Positions 11,705 through 24,494 of a stretch of DNA of 64,000 nucleotides are shown here, one piece after another (position 1 is the first letter of the stretch; every line of letters starts with the position of its first letter). The position numbers and the translations under genes are program-made. Source of the stretch: Rhizophagus irregularis (lineage: Eukaryota; Glomeromycota; Glomeromycetes; Glomerales; Glomeraceae); contig NC_089458.1 in NCBI RefSeq assembly GCF_026210795.1, positions 1,364,001 to 1,428,000 of the forward strand, written 5' to 3'. The notes beneath the pieces were generated by a model. It was not told the origin of the DNA. It searched no databases and saw only the letters and a list, made by a program, of their open reading frames with translations.

Positions 11705-14700
11705 AGATAAAAAAAATCCAACGTATAAATAACTTGTAGCAATTTATCAAATTTGATGAAATTTAATTTTATAGATATTTTATTGCAATTATATATTATA
11801 AGCATTTTATTATATATCCTTATAGGATCACACACTTTATTTTACATTTAACAAATACATTAATAAAATTAGATTTTTTATACAATAAAACCTTAAATAC
11901 TGCCTAAATACTATACAATAAGTATATAATATTGAATAATTGAATAAAATAAAGTATTAAAAGTGCTATTGTCTAAATGGTTTAAACCATTTTTAAAATA
12001 TGTTTTTTGCCATCCCTTAAATTCTAAATGCTACTTGTAAATCAACTCCTAACTCTAACTGTTGCATTAATTTATTTCGATATCCCCTTTTTTTGTTCTA
12101 TATATTCATATATTCATTATCTTTTTTATTGAAAGTACTGACAAGCAAGTTCAACTACAATCAAAAAAACTTAGGCCACTATAATATTTATTGTAGGATT
12201 CAAACACCTTTCTATAATTTGAACAATAATGATCTTAATTCCAAATTGATCAATTCCATTTTTTAATATCATATTCATATAATACTGATATAAAGAACTG
12301 GAAAAGGATTATAAAAAACCATAAATCTAATAGTAAAATAGTAAATTTCAGATTCATAAATCCTTTTTTGTTATTGTATATAATTCCATAATAACATCAA
12401 ACAGATTAATGTATCATCAGTTTAAAGGACTTAATTGTTACATCAAATATGATTGATCAGTTTAATTATATCTAAATTGCAATAGAAATCTTTAGATTAG
12501 CAATGTTATCCTGAAATTTGAAAAATGCATTTATTTTGGTAAAGTTTATTCAAAAAAATTAAGAAAATAAAATAACAGACTTATTTCCTGATCAGGTTTA
12601 ATAAATTCAAAACTTATCAATTGGTATTTATCAAATAGTACAGACTGGTACTAAACTTATATATATGATTTTATATAAGTATCAATAAAAATGATAATTT
12701 TTATGATATATCCTAAAGTGTTTTATGCCTAAATTTGCACGTAATTTTTAAAAATAATATTTCATTATTAAATAAACTTATTAATAATTGAGATGGTACA
12801 ATTTTTTTTTATATTAAAAGTCAAAATCATATTTAATTAATAAAAATAAACTTGACGTCCAATCATGAAATTTACTAGTGATACAACCAAATTTAATAAT
12901 GATATTCATTTTTAAAATTTGCCAATCAGAAAAATATACCATATATAAAAATAAAAATTGACATTTTAAATATACTTTTTACTATTAAGTAAAGTTGTAG
13001 AGAAGATGAAATTACATGTAATATATAATTTTAACAACTTTATAATAAGTACATACCTAGTTTAATTTCAGAAATTTTTTAAAAAATACATAATTTAGAA
13101 ATTTTAATATGAAAAATATTTGTTAAAAAAAAAATAACATTTTTCCAATAAAATTACTGATATTTTTTAAGTTAAATAAAAAAAACAGCAGGTTATTTAG
13201 TATAGTTTATCATATATAACAGTTTGAAGATAAAATATTAAAAATAATATTAAAATTTTATCATGTAGAAATACCCAATTATTTCATTATCCAGTGGTCA
13301 TATAAGATTGTATAATAAATAGCTCATTAGATTCATTTTATCAAGACGCATTCAATAATATTAGTTATATGTCCATAATATTAATATACAACAAGTAATA
13401 ATAGTTTAAAGATTTATGAATTTTTTATTGATAATTTACTATTTGTTGATGTTAAAAACATAAAAATACTGTTATTTGATTCATGATAGGACCCCAGACA
13501 TCTCTTATAGAATTTACAACTGACTTTTTGCCAAAAAAGACCTAATTTGCTCTTTTTTTATTTTCTGTTTTTTGCGATTATCTCGGCATCCAACCCTTGT
13601 TATAATGAACTCTAAATTCCAGACCTTAACTTCGCTATAGGGCTATAGTGAAGATTTTAAGAGATTTGATTGGTTAATTCGTTATAACAAGGGGAAATTT
13701 ATTATAGTTGTCTGAAAAATTCACTATATCAAGGGTAGTGATATCTGGCTAAACTCTTTTTACCAAAAATTTTGGTTTCGTCACCAACCAGTTTCAGTTT
13801 CGTCATTGACTAAACTATATAGTAATAATTTTTAAGTTTAAATTTTAATTATATAAAATTATAGTTTTATTATAAAAATATATAAAATTATATTATATAT
13901 ATAATAGTTTTATAAATTCCTTTAAAAAATATTATATTTTAATATAAATTTATTATTATTTTTTTTTATAAGTAATTATTATAATTAAAAATCCATGGAA
14001 ATCTATAAAAATCCATGGAAATACTATGGAATATTGAATTTCGGCATTTTAACTTTTAATTTTAAATGTCTAAACTATTTCGGTTCAGTTTAGTCAAATA
14101 ACTAAATATTTTGGTTTCGCCCAAGATCTCTAATCAAGGGTTTGATATATCAAGGTTTGACTGTATATCTACCATATATGAGTGAAGAAGCTTACTTCTG
14201 ATAGTGCTAATAAGTAGTATTATTATCATTAACCCTACTACTACTATGGTTACTAGAGAAACTAGGAGGTTTTGGCAAGCTGGCAAAATGCCAAAATGGC
14301 AAAACTTTGCCGAAACTATATGAAAGAGTTGGCAAAACTCTGGAGAAAAGTGAAACCTGATGAAACTTATTATAAATGCCAAAACTGCTAAAACTTTGCC
14401 AAAACTATAATAAAACTATAGTAAAATTTTGGAGAAACTAATCGTAGAATTTTGGAGAGGTTTAGGCAGGCAATCTTAATTATTACAGAAGGGTATAATC
14501 TGATTTGTTTCTGCCTAGTGGAGATAGAAATAATAAATGTGAATAATTAGATTTAACTGTTAATGTTAAACTTGATATTCATTCAATTACTTTAGTGGTT
14601 AAGAATCTTTACCATGTTTAAGGATGCGGGCGAAACTCCATAGTAAACGCGAAACTTAACAAAACTATATTAAAATATTAATAAAAATTTGGCGAAACTT

Positions 14701-16180
14701 GACTATAAAAATCATATAAAATGACAAAACTATAATAAACTCTTATAAAAAAATTAACAAAACTGAAGTTTAGACGTTTTGCCAAATTCAAAAACCAGTT
14801 TAACCTGCAACCTTAACTATATTGCCATAAGTGCTTAGCTATGAGAATGCTTCTAAAACATAAAAAAAAAAGAAAAAAAAAATCTAAAATATAATAAAAT
14901 TTATAAAATTTATAATAAAATAATATTTATTAAAATCACCAGTATATTTATTATAAAATCTGTTTAGAAAAAAATGGTGCAGAAAGTTAATACAATTTTA
15001 AAATAAACAATGATTCCAGTGATTTACTAAATTTAAAATTCCACTTACTTATAAAAATAAGTTATTGGAAATCTAAAATTATAATTAAGAATTTTTGAAA
15101 ATTCTACTATATATAAATAAAGTATATCTAAAAAAGGAAATATTACATTAAGTTATTATGATTTTTTCCATTTTAGATTAATTAACCAATAGGATCATTA
15201 CTAGTAAATTTGAAATTTTTCTTAGAAATCTAAACAGATTCTAATATAACCCTAAATTTTATTAGTAATTTAATCTTTTAAGATATTATTATATAAAAAA
15301 TTTTTAAATATTTCAGTTTGAACTGGTATTTTGTTACTTTTAAATCTAAAAAATAAAGAAAATAAGTTAGGCAAAATGAAGATTATGTAAATATATAACA
15401 GTAAGTTTGTTAAAAAAAAAGCAATAAAAAAATATTTTTTTTTTTTTTAATGTAATAGCTAATGTAATCTTTCCAGACTTAAAAACAAAAAGGTAAGTTA
15501 AATAAAATGAAGATAATATGCAGCTAGCAATAAATTTGCTAAAGAGAAAAATATAACTTTTTTTTTAAAATGTAATCCTTGAACTTAAAAGAAAAGGAAA
15601 AAACTAATAATTAAAAGGTAATTAAAAAGGAATATTAACATTGTATTTCTTTTTTTTATAAGTGATAGCTTTTAAAAATAATTAAAAGGAAAGTATTTAT
15701 ATTACTGTTTCATTCTTTTATGTAAAAATCTTCAAATATTTCTAGAATGGAAAATTAAAAAGAAACAGAAATAATAAAAATTCTTTCTTTTTTTTTAATA
15801 AAAATTGTTACTTTAATTGTTTTAAAAGAGTCTTTTAATAAAAATCTTGTGATATTTTTTATTTTTTGTCAAGAGTTTTTGTAACTTAATTCAATTTGTT
15901 TGTAGAATAACTTGACTCTAATTGGTTAAAATTGATAATACTGAAGATTCTTTAAAATGCCTAATGAACAAAGTATTAAATTTATATTACATTTTTTCAA
16001 TTTTAACAAAATTTAGGCCGGAATTACGATTTTGTCAAGAATCAAGAAAATTTCGGTTAGAATTATAAATTCGATTAACCTACATGTATAAAATAATAAT
16101 ATAATTTTTAATATGTTTATTATAACTGATAAGAAAAATTTGCCCCTTATGTTAGTGATCGATAACGTTTTCGATTCATA
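11705..16180. other. 4.5-kb AT-rich repeat-laden gap
   Basis: No gene supported. The stretch from 12000 to 13480 is extremely AT-rich without structure I can name. At 13484-13510 the motif ggaccccagacatc matches the terminus of the hAT-like elements near 47 and 54 kb. From 13570 to 14170 are facing motifs such as cttgttataatgaactc and tatatcaaggtttgactg, resembling ends of pogo-type elements. A dispersed repeat lies at 14263-14490. The sequence at 16010-16160 (ggccggaattacg and following text) resembles the right part of the element nested at 52880-54317. Confidence 0.5.
14263..14490 (+). repeat. Dispersed repeat, copy 1 (inverted copy at 63775-63985)
   Basis: About 220 bp rich in ggcaaaactttgcc-like words. 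The reverse complement of 63775-63985 follows the same order: ttttggcaag, aaactttgcc, aaacttatt, aaactgctaaaa, actataataaaa, then aggtttag. Divergence is perhaps 20 percent by eye. The element class is unknown. Confidence 0.6.
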
Positions 16181-17416
16181 ATGAATTCTCGAGATCCTAA
16201 AAAAATAGCAGCACAATCGAGATGGAAACTTCTCCAATCAGTGATTCTTTCTTCATCCAATACTCAAAATAAGAAAATTTTAATAAATTCAACATCAGAT
16301 ATTAATGATATTTATACATCTCAAATTTCACAAAGACAACATCGAGGATTTAACTTGTTTTCTCTCCAAAAAAAAGACTTAACGAGTGAAGAGTGGTTCA
16401 CTTATGATCTTCATGATCATTTGACTTTAAATGTCCGGTAAATTGTGATTGATTCTTCTATATACTTGCAAAGTAAACTTTATTTAGAATCTTCGTTATT
16501 TCATCTATGTAACAGGATAAAAATTCCTAAGGCAATTGATTTGAAAACATCTTTTACTTCTGAATATTCAGGATTTTTGAATACAGGTAATATATGTATT
16601 TGGCCAGCAGAAGAGGTTTTGGGTTATTACTGTATGAAAAATGAGAAATTATTTAGGTAAGTTATTTTAACTCACTTTTTATTGATAAGTATGAATGCTA
16701 ATATATCCATTTCTTTTAAGAAATAAAAATGTGTGTGAGTTAGGCGGCGGAATGTGTGCATTAGCTGGTTTGATAGTAGCTGCGAAATGTCATCCTCAAA
16801 GTGTTACATTAACAGATGGAAATCCTAATTGCGTAAATAATATCCTTTTCAAATAAAGATTGCACAAATGTGTTTCTGTTTATGTTATTCTTAATAATAC
16901 TATTTTACACATATCCAAACTATCTTGAATTCGAATAAGGATCTTTTCTTTGATGTAGATATATGTTCCATGCAAATGCTTTGGAATAAGAATACGGTAT
17001 ATGACACTAAATATGATATAGTTATATGCGCTGATTGGTAGTTATCTAATATACAGTATGTTCTTGATTTGAAGAGAAAATGGTTCATAAAATATTAATT
17101 TTAACTTTTCAACAGCACCTTTGATAAAGAGACACATCACCACCTTCTTCATGTTGTGCGTTCTATCTTAAAGAAGCCAACCAGTAATGACAAGTCAGAT
17201 GAAAGTTTGTTTATTTTATGTGCACCACATCGAGGTGATAGTTTACAAGCATTTATCACTTTGTTAGAATCTATCAATGAGTTTCGTGTTGAATTGTTGG
17301 TAAAATATGATGATAAAATCTGGCAATGTCATGAACGAAGTTTGAAAGAAGAACAAGGATACTATGATAAAGATATTCATTATCCTCTAATTATGTGTGC
17401 TTCTTGGAACTTATGA
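16181..17416 (+). CDS. CAMKMT: Calmodulin-lysine N-methyltransferase
   Basis: A class I SAM-dependent methyltransferase (METTL16/21-like family) that in animals trimethylates a calmodulin lysine. Five exons keep frame and give 314 aa: 16181-16437, 16516-16656, 16721-16839, 16911-17037, 17116-17416. Family marks: RGFNLFSL near the N-terminus, [18 protein letters not shown]-binding [29 protein letters not shown] and the end [11 protein letters not shown], all in the order of animal CAMKMT. The junction between exons 3 and 4 has no GT-AG solution that keeps the conserved helix; it fits an AT-AC intron (see findings). The gene converges on GPN3, with 84 bp between stops. Confidence 0.9.
16840..16910 (+). 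other. Candidate U12-type (AT-AC) intron in CAMKMT
   Basis: The 71-nt intron starts ATATCCTTTT, exactly the U12 5' splice-site consensus, and ends TTTTACAC. A branch-site-like ATTCTTAAT lies at about 16887-16895, some 16 nt before the end. Removing it gives residues [13 protein letters not shown] in frame, matching the family at this place. No GT-AG pair does this. Confidence 0.82.
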
Positions 17417-17500
17417 AACTTTGAAATTTTTGTAATAATAAAAAAATTTAACTGAATATTGAAATAACGAAATATTATTATTACAACAAATATTGCAATA

Positions 17501-18883
17501 TTATTCGTCGTAATCGACATCAAATGTATCCTAAATAAACAGAATTAAACTTCTCATTTTTAAAAAAATATATATATAGCTAGCACATAACAAAATAATT
17601 TACCTTTGGCTCTTTCGGCTCTTGATCTTCTTCAAACTGAAGTGCATTATCGACGTGTGACATTATCGTTGTTATAGAATCCTCATCTGTAATATTCAAC
17701 GGTAAAAAACTGACCATGTTATAGTCGTCAATCTACAAAAAAGGAATTTATGAATTAACAGTACATCAAGAAGATCTGAAATTTTGTAAATTTTTACTAA
17801 CTAGTTGTACAATTGCCTTATTTAAGTCATGAAATCTCGAACTCATTGAGGCATTTGCTTTATCTGTTAGTAATAAAGGGTCAGGGTCGAAATATCTAAA
17901 TCATGAATAATATTATAAATAAAAAATGACGCAAAGAATAGAATGAATAAATAGAATGATTTTTAAACCTTTCTAACTCCTGTTTCTTGACTTTTCCCAA
18001 TAAATCCATCTTAGATAACACATTTATATGCGGTATCTCAAGACTGATCATTGCTGACATGGCACTCATCACTCCAGCGAAGAATTTTGAATTATCCTCA
18101 ATAAATTGACTTTCCAACAAATATACCCCACAAATACGAAAATGCATTCGCTGTAAACAGTCACAAATACGTCTCATAATTGGAAAGTGAGTATAAAGTT
18201 CAATCTGACCTTTATTAATAAATAAAAAAAATCAGATAAAATGAATTGTGAACAATAAAGATAAATATTGTAAGAATACCTGGGCAATCGATGATTAAAT
18301 AATCATCTTCGTATTCTCCTAATTCTTCTTCTAACCAATCCATATTATTGAGTAAGAATCTTTACGATTTAAGATAAATAAATTAGTTGTAAATATCAAT
18401 ATTAGAGAAATTATATGATTACATACTCTAGGCAATATATTAATCCTCCGTTAGGTCCGAATTGTAATTCTTCCATAACATCTTCCAAAGTGATTAAATC
18501 CCGAATGTCTTAAATTTTGTATAATTTGGATCAATCTCCCCAAATCTTAAATATTTGAAATTTTATTTCACAAAATACGAACCAATTGAAGGACTATACT
18601 CAAATTTCTCGGCAGCTGGATCAAGGTTCATTAAATGCACTGAACGACCAATATTCTGACAATGATTTATCATTGTAGCACAATAAGTAGACTATTCGAC
18701 AAAATTTAAGTTTTAACATTATTCCTGATTCCAGAGAAGTTTAAAAGCAAATTTTACTTTCTGTCTAACCTTTCCTGTCCCTGCAGGTCCCATTACAAGC
18801 TGCACGAAACGTCCCCTGTCAGAATTAAAATCCGTAAATAATTATATAAGAAACATAGATGTTTTTACCTTTAAATCTTACAT
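17501..18883 (-). CDS. GPN3: GPN-loop GTPase 3
   Basis: GPN-family GTPase required for assembly and nuclear import of RNA polymerase II. Nine exons on the minus strand keep frame and give 270 aa: 18882-18883, 18770-18815, 18583-18691, 18427-18508, 18280-18359, 17969-18209, 17802-17895, 17604-17732, 17501-17530. Motifs: P-loop GPAGTGKST, the GPN motif in [26 protein letters not shown] and the LSKMDLL base-recognition region. The start codon is split: AT at 18883-18882, then a GTAAG intron, then G. The resulting [13 protein letters not shown] matches the family N-terminus. It is divergent from the SDR gene, with 125 bp between starts. Confidence 0.94.
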
Positions 18884-19008
18884 TATGTATTTCTTTAAAA
18901 AAAAAGTAATCAACAAAAGATCGTGATTTAAATTACATAATCAATATTTTTAATCAAAGTTTAGTCCGCTGATCACTGACTAACGTTCCAATAATCTGAT
19001 AGTTTAAA

Positions 19009-20345
19009 ATGTCAACAAGCAAAATATTTAGAGACGACGTCTTAAAAAACAAAGTAGCTTTTGTTACAGGAGGTAATTTATTAAGTCATAAAGAATTTAA
19101 TTGATTTATTTTCATTAAAATATGCTTTTTAGGGGGAAGTGGTATATGTAGGGGAATGACCGAAGCTATGATAAGGCATGGGGCAAAAGCTGTTATCACT
19201 AGCCGAAGGTTTTGTATTCCTATGATTACATAAATTGTCTTTTTAATGCCAATTACATTGATATTGATATTTTTATCGACTAGTCAAGAAAGACTCGATA
19301 AAGCAGCTGAAGAAATGCGTAAACAAACAGGAGGAGAAATTCTGTAATTATTTTATTTTTATGATTATCTTCTACTTTCGTCTAACATAACTCACATATT
19401 TAGCGCAATTGCTGCTGACGTCCGTAAACCAGAAGAAATTATAAATGCAGTTGAAAAAGCAATCGAAAGGTTCGGTAAAATTGATATCCTTGTTAATGGA
19501 GCAGGTATGCGAACAAATTTATAAGCGTTTTTTTTTTTTGCGGATTTGTATCATCACGTGACATATCTTTTTTAGCCGGAAACTTTTTGGCACCTGTCGA
19601 AACTCTCTCTTATAGAGGTTTTCGTACTGTAATTGAGATTGATTTACTTGGAACTTATAACACGACAAAGGCTTGTTTTCCTTATCTAAAGAAATCAAGG
19701 GGTTGTGTTATAAATGTTTCAGCCATTCTTCACTATCAGTCTACAATCTATCAGGTAATATTGCTTAACGCTCCTAATCAATGTCAATATACAATATTTG
19801 TAAATTAAAATTAATTCCTTTATTCTTTAAAGTCTCATGTTTCAGCTGCAAAAGCGGGGATTGATGCTTTGAGTAGGGTGGGTAATGTTATTTATTATAA
19901 GTTTTTTGTACTTTAATTTTTAACACAATTTCTTAAAATTACAAGAATCTTGCAGCTGAATGGGGACCTCATTCAATTCGTGTAAATAGCATTGCTCCTG
20001 GTATAATCGCAGAAACAGAAGGTCTGGCAAAATTATTACCTTCAGCTGCCGCTGGATCCGTTACGGGAAGCATTCCGCTTCAAAGAATGGTAAATATGGA
20101 AAGATGAAAATATTTCATAACCCATTATATTATATCCTCTTACTTTTTCTATTCATTAGGGAACTATTTCAGATATTGAACAGGCAACAATTTTTTTAGC
20201 GTCAGATGCCGCTAGCTTTATAACTGGTCAGATAATTGTTGTAGATGGGGGTGAATCTCTTATGAGAGTCGGTGTTTTACCTTATCCTGAGAGTGTAATT
20301 GATCCTACTAATTTCTCAACAAAGAAATTAGGTGTTAAATTGTGA
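19009..20345 (+). CDS. 2,4-dienoyl-CoA reductase-like SDR (peroxisomal type)
   Basis: Short-chain dehydrogenase/reductase of the DECR2/SPS19 type, which reduces 2,4-dienoyl-CoA with NADPH so that unsaturated fatty acids can enter beta-oxidation. Eight exons keep frame and give 284 aa (19009-19072, 19133-19208, 19284-19343, 19404-19504, 19576-19754, 19833-19877, 19946-20089, 20160-20345). Visible: cofactor motif TGGGSGICRGM, adenine-site AADVRKPEE, NGAAGNFLAP typical of this subfamily, and C-terminal FITGQIIVVDGGE. The usual YxxxK is replaced by HVSAAKAG, as in this subfamily. The tail ends GVKL, only a weak resemblance to a peroxisomal PTS1, so peroxisomal location is uncertain. Confidence 0.9.
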
Positions 20346-20775
20346 GACAATTCAGATAATATATATATATATATATATAAAATATAAATGTCTAATTCTT
20401 CTTTCCGAAAAAATTTATTTTGTAATTAGTACAATATGCTACAATTTGAAAAAAACATGATTGTTGGCTGAATTTCCTCAAAGAAATAAATTGTTTGTAA
20501 AATTGTCTTCAATAAATAAAAAAAAATCAATTGTCATCTCTAAACTCACGAAACAGCAAAACACTATTAATCGAGAGATGAAAAGAAATTTTGTTTCACA
20601 AACATTTTTTTCAAATTTGATCAGTAAAATTTGATAGTTGTATGTAGTTTGTTAATGTATTTTAAAAAAGCTCATTTCTTAACAAATAAATTGTTATTTG
20701 GATGAATTTAACGTAAGAAATTTGGAAGTGAATATAAGAAAATATAACTAAAAATAAAACATATACCTATATCTT
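20346..20775. other. Convergent intergenic spacer
   Basis: About 430 bp between two convergent stop codons. It contains a short (AT)n run at about 20361-20380 and no gene. It probably holds both 3' UTRs. Confidence 0.5.
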
Positions 20776-21785
20776 CTACATCAGTACGTTATCAAAAGGA
20801 ACACCTTTGACATCTTTACCTCTCATCGACTGTTTGACATTATATTCAAAGTTTTTTCTGTTTGTTCTCAAATCCTCGGCCGCATCTAAAAAAAAGACAA
20901 GGTTAGAAACAATTTATTTTTTATACAACCATCTTTTTCTTCCGAAATTAACTCAAAGAACACCTCTATGAAGTAGCTTTAATTATTACCTTTATTGAGG
21001 GGATCATCAGCATTTGGTTCCAAGAACAAATATTGCAACCCTACCAACACAGAATTCAAATTCAAGACAGGTTTCCAATCTTCGCGGAGGATGTTTAGGC
21101 ATACATTTCCCTCAAGATCGATATTAGGATGATAGATCTACAAAGTAAAATCAATTTCAGCAAGAACAACTGATAGATAACAAGAGACAAAGGATTGGTT
21201 TCTTCTATTACCTTTTGGGAACAACGAACTTTTGGTGGGTCATGAGGATAATTATTGTTTATATTAAAGGTAAATCGAAACACGCCACCTCGATAGAATC
21301 CTGTTACAGATAATATTAGTAATAAATAACAATAAACCTAAAAGAACATATATAATGACTCAAATCATACCTTCGTCGGGTGTTATAGACAAGTTGAAAT
21401 TAAGAAGATCTGACTCATCGGGAAAACTCATATGCATCGTGTCGGGAAGAGCAAGCTCAGTCAAATCTGGAAAGTCAAAAAGAATAGAAATAAAGTTACC
21501 TTATCGGATATTTTATGGAAAGGAAAAAGAATAACATTGAAGCAAGTAGGAATTCCTCTTGCCAGTAGGGCGGAAAAAATTAAGCTGCGGATAATAGAGG
21601 GTCAACAGACCGTGAAACTATGGGCTCAACGATTCATCAAAACTAATTAAACAAAATAGAAACCAGACGGAATTCTTTAAAGAAATAATTTTACCTTTTT
21701 GAACACGAATTTGAGCCGCGCTGACTTTAGGCTTCTTTTTTTCAGCTGCAGAATTATCTTTCTTGATCGACCAGATTTTTATCAT
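20776..21785 (-). CDS. UBC12: NEDD8-conjugating enzyme UBC12 (E2)
   Basis: E2 enzyme that passes NEDD8/Rub1 to cullins. The minus-strand multi-exon gene starts [11 protein letters not shown], the short N-terminal extension that docks on the NEDD8 E1. It continues with a [13 protein letters not shown] segment, [10 protein letters not shown], the catalytic region [20 protein letters not shown] with the active Cys, and [18 protein letters not shown]. The C-terminus is [11 protein letters not shown]. Introns are GT-AG; the first is about 230 nt. The match to UBC12 over other E2s is clear from the N-terminus and the NILREDW motif. Confidence 0.95.
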
Positions 21786-23885
21786 GTTTGAGAAGTGTGA
21801 TTGAAAAGTGAAAAGTCTAATGTCTCTAGTATAGTAACTGATGTAAGAGTAAATTGACTTTAATTCAACTTTGATAAATAAGAAATATAAAAGAGCTACC
21901 GTAAATATACTTACCGAGTTATTCGAGTTATTATTACAAAGAATAGAGAATTCTTTTGTTTAATAAGAAAATTATTATATTATATACGATAACGAGCATT
22001 ACCGTGTGTAACCATGCTTAGTAAGCAAGTTTTACTAAAATTAAGTACGACGTTAATACCGATACCTTTTCAAGAAGTTAGAGATATACTGCATCATTTG
22101 GTATCAATAAGAAAAATGTTCTATTAACCGTACCCATTTTACCTCTGCCCGTTTAAGTGACAAAAGGCGAAAGTCTTCAGTGGTAAGGTGAGGTGGGTTT
22201 TTGTATGGATCTGAAAAATTCCTGCACCTAATGCACCTAACTTTCAAATTTTATAACATTATTTATTGTACTTTTTTTTCATCTCACGTGACTTCGTTTA
22301 ATTTGTTGACACTCTTATGATAAATCACAATATAAACTAAAAGCTAAAAAGTTGATAAATACTTCAAAAAAGATGCATTTCTTTTTATTTTAACTAATTG
22401 ATTATGTCTTTGATTACTAGATATAATCATTTGATAGCCATTTTATTCAGATGCTTTATCACCTTATCTTTGTTATTAATAAAGAACTGGCTATATATTG
22501 TACCGTTCTTTTAAGTCAGATCGGGTTAGATGGTTTACCCGACCCAAATTTTTTAGATCAACCCGACTTATCAGGTCAGTTTTGAAGCTCTACAATAAAT
22601 AAATACAAATCTTTTTTATTAAAGCTTACAGTATAGCTTTAATGTCTATTCAAATTTAATTGCTTATTAGTTTGACTATTAGTGAATACAAGTATCTTTA
22701 AAAACTAAATTTAATAATAATTTACTGTTTTCTATATTTTATATTTAAAATTTTATTATAAATAGTATTAGAAAGACAAAGTTAGTATAGGTTATAAGTA
22801 AATTATATACTTAAAGTATTATTTCTACCAATAAAAAATTAACTTTATTTTTATGGATATTGCTAAATTTCACCAGTGATTGTTACCACTTAATTCCAGC
22901 CAAAAATTACAATTTGGCTAGTTTAAAATGCTGATTTATAATTTTGGCTAGAGTTAAAAAATACTGATTGCAAAATTTTAACTTTAATAATAAATATATT
23001 AACAAATATTGATTTGACAATTTTGAAATTTTGAAATTTTTGTCAAAAAAAAAACTTTTAGTAAAGTAAAAAATGAAAAAATCAAAATTTTGCATTTTTT
23101 TTAAAAAAACAGCTTTTTTAATAGAATTCTGCTTACTTACTAATGCTTATTGATTTTTTGTTATATTGCATCATAACAAATCACTAAAAGTAGTTTATCG
23201 GTCATAATATATTCAGAAAAATATACATATTATCCAAATTATTTTGAGTTGTCATAATTATAAGTAAAATCAAAAATTCAATTATAGTATCCCAAATTAT
23301 TTTGGCATTTTACATAGTAAATTATATAACAAATTGAATGAATTACAGCATCCCAAATTATAATTATAGCATTCCAAAATAATTTGGATAGCATATATAC
23401 AGAAAAGTATATAAAATATATATATATTTTCAAGTTATCAAATTATCTTCATAAAACTTATACCTTACTCTTTTAGTAACTTATACTTTATTCTTGCACT
23501 TCTTTTTATTTATTAACTTTAAAAACATGTTTATTTAACTAATAATAGGATTTCAAAATATACATAAAAAGGTCAGATCTGAGTTTGCGTACAACTAGCC
23601 AAAAAAAACATGAGAATCTTTCCTTTTTTAAATAATTCCCAGTAAAAAGATATTTTCTTTTCTGGTCACTCACCAAAATTATCATAATTCTGGCTCTGAA
23701 AGAATACATACAGCTATTAGTAAAAAATTTTTGGCTGCCTCTAACTTTTCTATATATATTTTGGGATCCTCTAATAACTTTACTGAAAATTTTGCTAAAA
23801 CATTTTAAAATGGATTTTACTTAATTTGATAAAGATTCAGGTTTTAAGACTCTTAATATTTTTTTGCAAGATAAATCTTATTATT
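21786..23885. other. AT-rich intergenic region
   Basis: Promoter of UBC12 at the left, then no gene. At 22505-22590 is a G+C-richer tract with repeated gacccgac words, probably an old transposon end. At 23230-23390 are facing copies of ccaaattattttg. Nothing coding is supported. Confidence 0.45.
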
Positions 23886-24442
23886 CCTATGAAAAGTTTT
23901 TATACTTAAAATATACTTAAAATTTTATTAAAATATACTTAAAATAAGTATCAATTTTAATTTACGATATACTTACAATATACCTAAAATGTATCTAAAT
24001 ACTTTTAAAATATACTTTTAATGTACTTATTTTTTGCCCAAGTACTTAAATTATATTTAAAATATACTTAAACTAGAATTTAAGTACAATATAAATGTAT
24101 TTTTTACATGTTTAAAATATTCTTAAAATGCGCTTAAAATTCAATTTAAGATATTTTAAGTATATAAAAAATACACTTATATCGTACTTTAATTTTAATT
24201 TAAAGATATTTTAAGAATATTTTAAACATGTAAAAAATACATTTATATTGTACTTAAATTCTAGTTTAAGTATATTTTAAGTATAATTTAAGTACTTGGG
24301 CAAAAAATAAGTACATTAAAAGTATATTTTAAAAGTATTTTAGGTACATTTTAAGTATATTATAAGTATATCGTGAATTAAAATTGACACTTATTTTAAG
24401 TAAAATTTTAAGTATATTTTAAGTATAAAGACTTTTCATAGG
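23886..24442. repeat. Foldback (long inverted repeat) element, intact copy
   Basis: A 557-bp near-palindrome. The left arm starts cctatgaaaagtttttatac and the right arm ends with the inverse (gacttttcatagg). Arms are built of TACTTAAAATATACTT-like words and meet near 24165. No coding capacity. It is a non-autonomous foldback/MITE-type element. A relative at 47763-61507 is split by the 13.3-kb insertion, and degenerate relatives lie at 62360-62680 and 63420-63515. Confidence 0.85.
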
Positions 24443-24494
24443 ATATATTGAAGATTACAAACTATTTCAAGCTGATGTAATCATATATTTGGAA

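Noticed and set aside
21432-21650. 72-codon plus-strand frame opposite the first intron of UBC12
   Set aside because: It overlaps a UBC12 exon and intron on the other strand, and has no family resemblance or splice context. Chance frame is likely.
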